Shown here in pieces: positions 6,201 through 11,685 of a stretch of 11,685 bases of DNA. Both the position numbers and the translations under genes were made by a program. A model generated the notes under the pieces. It was not told where the DNA came from, made no database searches, and saw only the letters and a program-made list of their open reading frames with translations. Positions within the stretch are counted from its first letter, which is position 1. Every line of letters begins with the position of its first letter. Source of the stretch: Eubacterium sp. CAG:786 (GTDB lineage Bacteria; Bacillota; Clostridia; Oscillospirales; Ruminococcaceae); the NCBI GenBank assembly GCA_000432175.1, contig HF989378.1, positions 1 to 11,685 on the forward strand. Direction: 5' to 3'.

Positions 6201-6833
6201 TTATTTTGTGCCGAAAAGTCTGTCGCCGCAGTCGCCGATGCCGGGCACGATGTAGGAATTCTCGTTAAGCCCCTTGTCAACAGCGCCGCAGATGATATCA
6301 ACGTCAGGGTGAGCCTCCTGCAGGTTCTTTAATCCCTCGGGGCAGGTGATGATGCACATGAACTTGATCTGCTTTGCGCCTGCCTTCTTCACGATGTCAA
6401 CCGCCTTGACAGCAGAGCCGCCGGTAGCGAGCATCGGGTCGAGAATGATGACTTCGCGGTTTGCGATATCGAACGGGAGCTTGCAGTAATATTCCTGCGG
6501 AGCGTTGCCGTTGGATTCGTCGCGGTACAGACCGATGTGACCTACCTTGGCAGCCGGAACCAGCGCGAGGGCGCCGTCCATCATGCCGAGACCTGCGCGC
6601 ATGATCGGCACGAATGCGACCTTTCTGCCGCTGATGATGTTGGAGTTTGCAAGACCCAGCGGGGTTTCGATCTGAACTTCCTTGAGCGGAAGGTCGCGGG
6701 TAGCCTCGTAGCACATGAACATCGCGATCTCCTGAACAAGCTCGCGGAACTCCTTGGAACCGGTGTTCTTGTCCCTCAGCAGGGAGATCTTATGCTGAAC
6801 CAGCGGGTGATCGCACTGAATTATGTTACTCAT
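6201..6833 (-). CDS. upp: Uracil phosphoribosyltransferase
   Basis: Pyrimidine salvage enzyme in the cytoplasm: uracil plus PRPP gives UMP and pyrophosphate. The 210 residues are the usual length. IMRAGLGM (77-84) is a conserved family block. LDPMLATGGS (131-140) is the PRPP-binding loop. The C-terminal YIVPGIGDCGDRLFGT (194-209) is the uracil-recognition segment, with Cys at position 202 where Ala is more usual. The gene follows rpiB with a single base between stop and start. Its ribosome binding site GGAGG lies inside the last rpiB codons, so the two are translated from one message. RpiB makes ribose 5-phosphate, the precursor of PRPP, which suits the pairing. A nested-hairpin terminator follows. 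Confidence 0.97.
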   Translation of the reverse strand: MSNIIQCDHPLVQHKISLLRDKNTGSKEFRELVQEIAMFMCYEATRDLPLKEVQIETPLGLANSNIISGRKVAFVPIMRAGLGMMDGALALVPAAKVGHIGLYRDESNGNAPQEYYCKLPFDIANREVIILDPMLATGGSAVKAVDIVKKAGAKQIKFMCIITCPEGLKNLQEAHPDVDIICGAVDKGLNENSYIVPGIGDCGDRLFGTK

Positions 6834-6834
6834 A

Positions 6835-7269
6835 TTACTTATCCTCCAGCTTCATTATCTTGTCAACGCGGCGCGCGTGGCGTCCGCCTTCAAATTCTGT
6901 TTCAAGGAAGATATCGGTGATCTCAGCCGCAAGACCCGCACCGATAACTCTGCCGCCCATGCACAGTACGTTTGCGTCGTTGTGCAGTCTGGTGTACTTT
7001 GCGGAATACCAGTCGCCGCAGAGCGCAGCGCGTATTCCCTTTATCTTGTTGGCAGAAATGGAAATGCCGACGCCGGTGCCGCAGATGAGAATTGCCTTTT
7101 CGGCCTCACCGGAAGTCACCTTTGCGCAGGTAGCTTCGGCGATATCGGGGTAATCCACGCTCTCGCCGTTGCAGCCGCAATCGACAAATTCCACGCCTTT
7201 TTCCTCAAGGTGCTTTATAATTTCGCATTTAAGCCCATAGCCTGCATGGTCTGAACCTATAGCTATCAT
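6835..7269 (-). CDS. rpiB: Ribose-5-phosphate isomerase B
   Basis: Interconverts ribulose 5-phosphate and ribose 5-phosphate in the pentose phosphate pathway; relatives of the LacA/RpiB family act on other aldose phosphates. The 144 residues open with MIAIGSDHAGYGLK, the family start with D7 and H8. C63 in LICGTGVGIS is the predicted catalytic base, and GTGVGIS (64-70) is the substrate loop. RLHNDANVLCMGGRVIG (94-110) and HARRVDKI (131-138) complete the conserved set. The ATG at 7269 is chosen, since it gives the canonical N-terminus and has AGAGGT seven bases upstream; a TTG 18 bases further out would add residues foreign to the family. A promoter with 17-bp spacing lies directly upstream, and upp follows after one base. 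Confidence 0.93.
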   Translation of the reverse strand: MIAIGSDHAGYGLKCEIIKHLEEKGVEFVDCGCNGESVDYPDIAEATCAKVTSGEAEKAILICGTGVGISISANKIKGIRAALCGDWYSAKYTRLHNDANVLCMGGRVIGAGLAAEITDIFLETEFEGGRHARRVDKIMKLEDK

Positions 7270-7301
7270 GACACTACCTCTTTTCAAAAGAATATATGCT
7301 T

Positions 7302-7330
7302 ATTATACAACAAAACTTCAGCCAGGTCAA
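7302..7330 (-). promoter_or_regulatory. Promoter of rpiB-upp
   Basis: On the minus strand, TTGACC (7325-7330) is followed after exactly 17 bp by a perfect TATAAT (7302-7307). The predicted start near 7295 leaves a short leader of about 26 nt. The promoter sits within 20-50 bp of the MATE stop codon, and I see no terminator hairpin between them. Some read-through from the upstream operon into rpiB is therefore possible. Confidence 0.85.
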
Positions 7331-7348
7331 TAGCATTTTATAAATAAT

Positions 7349-8740
7349 TCAGATTTGTTGCGACTGCATGTCAAGCTTCTGGGATTTAATTTTCAGCCTG
7401 TGCCTGCATATGAAGAAGCATATGATATGCGCTGCCACAGTTATCACCCAGGAAACGGGGTAGGAGAGGTACACGGTATCCGGCGTGTGGAACTGCTCTA
7501 TCTGGAACACAGTACCCAGCCACACCAGACGCAGACCGCATGCGCCCAGCAGCGATACTATCATCGGCGTTACGGAATAGCCCATTCCGCGCAGGGAACC
7601 CACCAGCACGTCCATTATTCCGCACAGGAAGTACGTTCCGCAGACGTATGTCATTCTGCGCACGCCTGCGTTTATCGCCTCGTCGCCGGAGGTGTAAATC
7701 CCCAGAAGCTGGCGGCCGCAGGTCATCGTCACGCCAAGCCCCAGGATCGCCCATACGGCGACCACGCAGGTGAGTCCGCAGATGAGTATTTTGTTTATGC
7801 GCTCGTACTTACCGGCGCCGAGGTTCTGGCTGGTGAACGACAGCGTGGACTGATAGCAGGAGTTCATCGCCATATAGACGAAGCCCTCGATGCTTGCAGC
7901 CGCGGAATTACCCGCAATGACAGCCTCGCCGAACAGGTTTATCGACGACTGGATGACTACGTTTGACAGCGAGAACACAGTCCCCTGAAAACCAGCGGGA
8001 AGCCCGATCTTCATTATCATGCCGAATTTATCGCGGTGGATACGGAGCTGGCGCAGTTCAAGCCTGAGTCCGTTTTCCTCCTTTTCGTGCATAAGGCAGC
8101 GCACCATCAGGAATGCGGAAACGCCCTGTGAGAGCGCCGTCGCAAGTCCCACGCCCGCTGCGCTCATGTTAAAAGCGATAACGAATATAAGGTCAAGAAT
8201 TACGTTGATAACTCCCGCGCAAATGAGGTAAACCAGCGGTCTGCGGGTATCTCCTGCGGCGCGGAGTATAGCGTTGCCGAAGTTGTATATCATCATGAAC
8301 GGCATTCCGCAGAAGTATATGCGCAGGTAGCTTGCAGCCAGCGGCAGAATGCTTTCCGGCGTTGACATGAGCCTGAGTATCTGCTCGGCGAATAGAAGTC
8401 CGGCAGCCATGAGGATAATGCCGCTTATCACGCTCAGCATCATTGCGGTGTGGACTGTCTTTTTCAGCTCGGGAATATTTTTCGCGCCGCAGTACCGCGC
8501 AGCGACGACGTTAGCGCCTATGGAAAGCCCGATGAACAGGTTTGTCATGAGGTTTATCAGCGCCGTGTTGGAGCCCACCGCAGCCAGTGCGTTGTCGCCT
8601 GCAAATCTCCCCACGACGATGATATCCGTCGCGTTGAAAAGCAGCTGGAAAAGTCCTGAGAACATTATTGGCAGCGTGAATACTATCATCTTGCGGAGTA
8701 TCGGACCGCTGCACATATCTACATATTTTGCTTGTTTCAT
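7349..8740 (-). CDS. MATE-family multidrug/toxic compound efflux transporter
   Basis: An inner-membrane antiporter that exports cationic or aromatic compounds against a Na+ or H+ gradient; the substrate cannot be told from sequence. The 463 residues form about twelve hydrophobic segments in two homologous halves. The first segment region has LPIMFSGLFQLLFNATDIIVVGRF (23-46) with the conserved P24 and D39. GNAILRAAGDTRRPL (155-169) is the loop typical of clostridial MATE proteins, and GLPAGFQG near 243-250 opens the second half. The length is normal. The ATG at 8740 follows GAAGGGAG, about seven bases upstream. It is the third gene of an operon with the RlmI-like methyltransferase and the DUF1653 gene, 33 nt after the latter. 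No obvious functional link to those two is visible. Confidence 0.95.
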   Translation of the reverse strand: MKQAKYVDMCSGPILRKMIVFTLPIMFSGLFQLLFNATDIIVVGRFAGDNALAAVGSNTALINLMTNLFIGLSIGANVVAARYCGAKNIPELKKTVHTAMMLSVISGIILMAAGLLFAEQILRLMSTPESILPLAASYLRIYFCGMPFMMIYNFGNAILRAAGDTRRPLVYLICAGVINVILDLIFVIAFNMSAAGVGLATALSQGVSAFLMVRCLMHEKEENGLRLELRQLRIHRDKFGMIMKIGLPAGFQGTVFSLSNVVIQSSINLFGEAVIAGNSAAASIEGFVYMAMNSCYQSTLSFTSQNLGAGKYERINKILICGLTCVVAVWAILGLGVTMTCGRQLLGIYTSGDEAINAGVRRMTYVCGTYFLCGIMDVLVGSLRGMGYSVTPMIVSLLGACGLRLVWLGTVFQIEQFHTPDTVYLSYPVSWVITVAAHIICFFICRHRLKIKSQKLDMQSQQI

Positions 8741-8773
8741 TGGTCGCTCCCTTCCGGGGAATAAATGTTGAAA

Positions 8774-9046
8774 TTATTTCAACGGTTCAAAGCGGAATTT
8801 CTGTTCCGCCTGTGGGTATTTTTCGTGGTCGGTTTCTGAAAGGAACATATCAAGCGGGCGCGCGCATATCTTCCCTTCGCCGTAGAGGGCGCGGTATACC
8901 ACCAGCTTTTCGCCGGTTTCGGTGTGGTGCGCCACCCCGAGTATCTCATATAAATATTGTGTGGAATCAGCGCGTTCGGCTTCCGTCAGCATTTTTCTCT
9001 TGAAGTGCTGGACTACGGTCCCTGGGATAAGGTCTTTTTCGGTCAT
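8774..9046 (-). CDS. DUF1653 family protein
   Basis: A small soluble protein of 90 residues belonging to DUF1653, a short domain found widely in bacteria whose function is not established. The signature is clear: G-T-V-V-Q-H-F near the start, then YEILGVAHHTETGE (33-46), LVVYRALYG (48-56), the RPLDMF block (63-68), and a C-terminal RF..L. Almost the whole protein is the domain. The start codon lies one base after the rlmI-like stop codon, and its AGGTGG ribosome binding site is inside that gene, so the two are translationally coupled. A 7-bp hairpin, GTTGAAA (8767-8773) with TTTCAAC (8777-8783), has its three-base loop exactly at the stop codon. It lacks a T run and is at most a weak attenuator before the MATE gene. 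Confidence 0.93.
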   Translation of the reverse strand: MTEKDLIPGTVVQHFKRKMLTEAERADSTQYLYEILGVAHHTETGEKLVVYRALYGEGKICARPLDMFLSETDHEKYPQAEQKFRFEPLK

Positions 9047-9047
9047 G

Positions 9048-10274
9048 TCACACCACCTGGAATATGTAGAACTTGAGGTAATCGGTTTCCGGAACGTTCC
9101 AGAGTATCGGGTGGTCGGGGGACTGCCTGCGCGCTTCTATCTGCCGCAGCGAAACCCCCGCGTCTGCCGCAGCGTCGTGCAGCATATGCCGGAACAGCGT
9201 TTCAGTCATGAAGTGCGAGCAGGAGCAGGTCGCGAGGTAGCCGCCCCGGGGAAGCAGCCGCATAGCCTTGAGGTTTATCTCCTTGTAGCCGCGTTCTGCG
9301 GATCTCACGGTGCTGCTGCTTTTGGTGAATGCAGGCGGGTCGAGTATGATGAAGTCATACGGGTGCCCTCCCTTGCGGTAGAGGTCGGTGAGCAGGTCGA
9401 AAACGTCGGCCTTTGTGAATTCCATATTGCCGGAAAGCCCGTTGAGTTCGGCGTTGCGGCGCGTCATTTCAACGGCGTCTGCGGAGATGTCCACAGCGTT
9501 GACCAGCTTTGCGCCGGCAGCGGCTGCATTCAGTGCGAATGCGCCCGTGTGCGTGAAGCAGTCCAGCACGGTGCGGCCCTCTGCAATGCGACGGATAGCC
9601 TGGCGGTTGTACTTCTGGTCCAGGAAGAACCCGGTTTTCTGACCGTTTATGTAGTCCACGGTGTATTTTATGCCGTTCTCGGTTATTTCAGTCACGCCGG
9701 AAAGGTCGGTGCTGAGCCCCGCGCCGTGCCAGAAGCCCTTATACTCTTCCATGCCCTCGAGTTCGCGTATTTTCACGTCGTTGCGCTCGTAGAGGGCTGT
9801 CACAGTTTCGCCCATGTCTGCGAGGGTCTGCACGAGAAGTTCGTAGAGCGTTTCCTTTATGCGTTCCGTTCCGAGGGAAAGCACCTGGGTCACCAGCACG
9901 TCGCCGAAGCGGTCCACGGTAAAACCGGGGAAGCTGTCCGCTTCACCGAAGATCAGTCTGCAGCAGCGGAAGTCCTCGGCGCCCATGACGGTCCTGCGGT
10001 AATCCAGCGCGTAGCGGATACGGCGCGCGTAGAAGTCCCTGTCGAATTTGTCGTTTGCATTACGTGAGATCACGCGAATACGTATCTTGGAGTTGTCGTT
10101 GATGTAGCCGGTGCCGAGATAGCGTCCCTTGCGGCTGAAAACATCGGCAAGCCCTCCGTTTTCGTAATCGCCGTTGATGCTGGTTATCTCTTCGGCATAG
10201 ACCCACGGGTGACCGTTGCGCAGGGCTTTTTCGCCTTTTTCGGTGACTGTGGCTTTGGGATAGATTCTTTCCAT
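9048..10274 (-). CDS. rlmI: RlmI-like 23S rRNA (cytosine-C5) methyltransferase
   Basis: A SAM-dependent RNA methyltransferase; E. coli RlmI makes m5C1962 in 23S rRNA. The 408 residues have an N-terminal PUA domain (about 1-75, with GHPWVYAEEI at 21-30), a central linker domain, and a Rossmann-fold catalytic domain from about 200. GQKTGFFLDQ (211-220) is the family signature before motif I. VLDCFTHTGAFALNAA (236-251) is the SAM-binding motif I. VDIS (261-264) binds the SAM ribose. ILDPPAF (310-316) is motif IV. CSCSHF (350-355) holds the predicted catalytic cysteine of motif VI. The length fits the family. It is the first gene of an operon with DUF1653 and the MATE gene, behind its own 17-bp-spaced promoter. 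The ribosome binding site AAAGGA lies nine bases before the ATG. The exact target base is an inference. Confidence 0.9.
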   Translation of the reverse strand: MERIYPKATVTEKGEKALRNGHPWVYAEEITSINGDYENGGLADVFSRKGRYLGTGYINDNSKIRIRVISRNANDKFDRDFYARRIRYALDYRRTVMGAEDFRCCRLIFGEADSFPGFTVDRFGDVLVTQVLSLGTERIKETLYELLVQTLADMGETVTALYERNDVKIRELEGMEEYKGFWHGAGLSTDLSGVTEITENGIKYTVDYINGQKTGFFLDQKYNRQAIRRIAEGRTVLDCFTHTGAFALNAAAAGAKLVNAVDISADAVEMTRRNAELNGLSGNMEFTKADVFDLLTDLYRKGGHPYDFIILDPPAFTKSSSTVRSAERGYKEINLKAMRLLPRGGYLATCSCSHFMTETLFRHMLHDAAADAGVSLRQIEARRQSPDHPILWNVPETDYLKFYIFQVV

Positions 10275-10313
10275 ATTATAATATCCTTTTCAATTAAAGT
10301 CGTGATACCAACT

Positions 10314-10342
10314 ATTATACTACTTTGCGCGGGAATAGTCAA
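10314..10342 (-). promoter_or_regulatory. Promoter of the rlmI-like / DUF1653 / MATE operon
   Basis: On the minus strand, TTGACT (10337-10342) is followed after exactly 17 bp by a perfect TATAAT (10314-10319). The predicted start near 10307 gives a leader of about 33 nt. It lies just downstream of the second terminator of the tRNA gene. Confidence 0.85.
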
Positions 10343-10366
10343 TAAGCGCCGTGGGTTTCATCAAGC

Positions 10367-10395
10367 AAAAAATCCGTCGGCGTTAACTGACGGAT
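10367..10395 (-). terminator. Second (distal) terminator after the tRNA gene
   Basis: On the minus strand, ATCCGTC pairs with GACGGAT (10389-10395 with 10372-10378) around a 10-base loop, followed by a T6 run (10372 down to 10367). It backs up the first terminator and insulates the rlmI-like promoter from tRNA transcription. Confidence 0.8.
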
Positions 10396-10411
10396 AGGGC
10401 TATAAAAGACG

Positions 10412-10443
10412 AAAAGAAAACGCCGACTATTGCCGACGTTTTC
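10412..10443 (-). terminator. First (proximal) terminator after the tRNA gene
   Basis: On the minus strand, GAAAACG pairs with CGTTTTC (10437-10443 with 10416-10422), followed by TTTT (10415-10412) and a second T run a few bases on. The hairpin begins five bases after the tRNA CCA end. The stem is A/U-rich at its base and probably only partly efficient alone. Confidence 0.6.
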
Positions 10444-10448
10444 TTATG

Positions 10449-10525
<77 letters not shown>

Positions 10526-10530
10526 ATATC

Positions 10531-10565
10531 AAGCACTCTCAAGAACTCTGTTCTCCTGAGTACTT
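10531..10565 (-). promoter_or_regulatory. Hairpin-forming 5' leader of the tRNA-fMet transcript
   Basis: The 35 bases between promoter and tRNA fold into one hairpin. AAGTACTC (10565-10558) pairs with GAGTGCTT (10538-10531) in 8 bp with one wobble. A symmetric 2x2 AG/GA internal loop follows, then GAGAAC with GTTCTT (6 bp, one wobble) around an AGA loop. The predicted transcription start falls at or within the first bases of the hairpin, and the tRNA begins five bases after it. Nearly the whole pre-tRNA leader is therefore base-paired. It may affect RNase P processing or stability (inference). Confidence 0.6.
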
Positions 10566-10569
10566 AAAT

Positions 10570-10598
10570 ATTATATCACACCAATTGTGATTTGTCAA
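10570..10598 (-). promoter_or_regulatory. Full-consensus promoter of tRNA-fMet
   Basis: On the minus strand, TTGACA (10593-10598) and TATAAT (10570-10575) are both perfect and separated by exactly 17 bp. The predicted start is about 10563. The spacer contains a perfect 6-bp inverted repeat, ATCACA-N5-TGTGAT on the + strand (10575-10591), which could be an operator or chance. Confidence 0.9.
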
Positions 10599-10627
10599 GG
10601 GCTTTTGCAAAAAAAGTTTATTTTTTT

Positions 10628-11685
10628 TTACTGCGTGGTCATAACACGTACTGAAAGCTCCCCGGAGTTCTCGCAGACCTCGGCGCGGCAGCCGTTTTTC
10701 AGTTCCCCGGAGATCATCATGCAGGAAAGTTTATCTTCGATCTCCGAGGTTATCGTGCGGCGCAGTGGACGCGCACCCATGCTGCGCTCCCGTGGGTCTT
10801 GGGTGACGCGGCGGCAGATATGACGCACCGTGTCGTCCGTGAAGCTGAGGGAAATACCGCATTGTGCAGCGCGCCCCGCAAGCTTGCTGAGAAGTATGCG
10901 GCATACCTGTTCAAGCTGTTCTCCGCCGAGTTTGCGGAACACTATCACGTTGTCGATACGGTTGATGAGTTCCGGGCTGAATTGCTTTTTCAGCGCGGAC
11001 ATCACATCAGTTTCAGCGGTGTCCTGCTGCCCGGCGAAGCCCAGCGCGTTCCTTGAAAGCTGTTCGGCGCCGATGTTGCCGGTCATTATTACTATAGTGC
11101 TGCGGAAATCAGCGCTGCGCCCGTCCGAGGCAGTCAGCGAGCCTTCCTCGAGAATTTGGAGAAGCAGATTGAGCACGTCGGGGTGAGCTTTTTCCACCTC
11201 GTCGAAAAGCACCACGGAATACGGAGAGCTGCGCACCCGCTTTATCAGCTGTCCCTCTTCCTCATAACCCACATATCCGGGAGGGGAGCCTATCAGCTTG
11301 GAAACTGAATGCTTCTCCATAAACTCAGACATGTCGAAGCGTATCATGCGCTTTTCGTCCCCGAAAACGGCTTCGGCAAGCGCTTTTGCGAGTTCCGTCT
11401 TACCAACGCCGGTCTGCCCCAGGAACAGAAACGAGCAGGTGGGGCGGTCGGGCTCCTTTAAACCTGTCCTTCCGCGCCGGACTGCATTTGACACCAGTTC
11501 CACTGCCTTATCCTGTCCGACGACGCGCTTTTTCAGCTGCGTTTCAAGCCCGGCAAGCTGAGCGGCTTCATCCGCAGACAGCCTCTGCGCGGGGATCCCG
11601 GTTATCGCTGAAACGGTCTGCGCGATTTCCGGCTTGTCAACAACGCAGGCGCGTCCGGTGTTCATCGCCTTTATCAGCGCGTATT
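10628..11685 (-). CDS. clpC: ClpC-type AAA+ unfoldase, C-terminal part (gene cut by window edge)
   Basis: ATP-driven protein unfoldase of the HSP100/Clp class. The reading frame is open through position 11685, so the true start and first ATPase domain lie outside; the ATG at 11665 is internal. The second ATPase domain is visible: VVGQDKAV (D2 start), Walker A GQTGVGKT at 11396-11419, pore-loop GYVGYEEEG, Walker B VVLFDEVEKAH, sensor 1 (MTGNIG), arginine finger (NRID) and sensor 2 (GARPLRR). An ALGF tripeptide region follows sensor 1, where ClpC proteins carry their ClpP-docking loop and ClpB does not, so a ClpP partner is likely. Two residues are unusual: Gln for the common Pro in Walker A and Gly for Ser in sensor 1. 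No good terminator follows the stop codon; a T-rich stretch leads into the tRNA promoter. ClpC versus ClpE or a paralogue is undecided without the N-terminus. Confidence 0.85.
   Translation of the reverse strand, partial: YALIKAMNTGRACVVDKPEIAQTVSAITGIPAQRLSADEAAQLAGLETQLKKRVVGQDKAVELVSNAVRRGRTGLKEPDRPTCSFLFLGQTGVGKTELAKALAEAVFGDEKRMIRFDMSEFMEKHSVSKLIGSPPGYVGYEEEGQLIKRVRSSPYSVVLFDEVEKAHPDVLNLLLQILEEGSLTASDGRSADFRSTIVIMTGNIGAEQLSRNALGFAGQQDTAETDVMSALKKQFSPELINRIDNVIVFRKLGGEQLEQVCRILLSKLAGRAAQCGISLSFTDDTVRHICRRVTQDPRERSMGARPLRRTITSEIEDKLSCMMISGELKNGCRAEVCENSGELSVRVMTTQ

Noticed and set aside
8767..8783. Hairpin at the DUF1653 stop codon as a terminator
   Set aside because: The stem is A/T-rich and 7 bp long and no T run follows; the MATE gene starts shortly after in the same operon.
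8922..10067. Open frame of 381 codons on the + strand opposite the rlmI-like and DUF1653 genes
   Set aside because: Antisense shadow; the opposite strand encodes a complete methyltransferase with all motifs.

Overview
The window reads as a chromosomal segment of a strictly anaerobic, moderately GC-rich Firmicute, most likely a Ruminococcus-like member of the Oscillospiraceae/Clostridia. This rests on the oxygen-sensitive class III ribonucleotide reductase, the clostridial flavour of the MATE, DUF1653, Upp and RpiB proteins, AGGAGG-type ribosome binding sites, and four promoters with near-consensus -35 and -10 boxes at exactly 17-bp spacing. The placement is inferred from protein character, not from a marker-gene comparison. 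There is no transposase, integrase, phage gene or CRISPR array.

Layout. Positions 1-80 hold the tail of an upstream + strand unit: a short dispersed-repeat motif and a terminator. A two-gene + strand operon follows (212-2514): a membrane protein with two YcxB/PH-like halves, then a 474-residue protein of unknown function. It meets the minus-strand operon nrdD-nrdG-dut (5702 down to 2568) at a shared bidirectional terminator. The nrdD leader is the most structured non-coding part of the window. It holds a TTGACA-N17-TATTAT promoter, two NrdR-box-like palindromes just downstream of the predicted start, and a 162-bp long-hairpin element with perfect 17-bp terminal inverted repeats.

Next, all on the minus strand, come rpiB-upp with its own promoter and a nested-hairpin terminator, then the operon rlmI-like methyltransferase / DUF1653 / MATE transporter with its own promoter. 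After these lies an initiator tRNA (fMet, CAU) with a consensus promoter, a hairpin-forming 5' leader and tandem terminators. The right edge cuts a ClpC-type AAA+ unfoldase gene, of which the second ATPase domain and C-terminus are visible.

How the genes fit together. RpiB supplies ribose 5-phosphate, the precursor of PRPP. Upp uses PRPP to make UMP from uracil. NrdD, activated by NrdG, reduces ribonucleotides to deoxynucleotides without oxygen, and Dut removes dUTP. The middle of the window is therefore a nucleotide-metabolism block, although it is split into separate transcription units. The flanking genes serve ribosome modification, translation initiation, protein quality control and efflux. 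The least explained items are the nrdD leader element with its repeat relative at the window start, the structured leader of the initiator tRNA, and the two unknown genes at the left.
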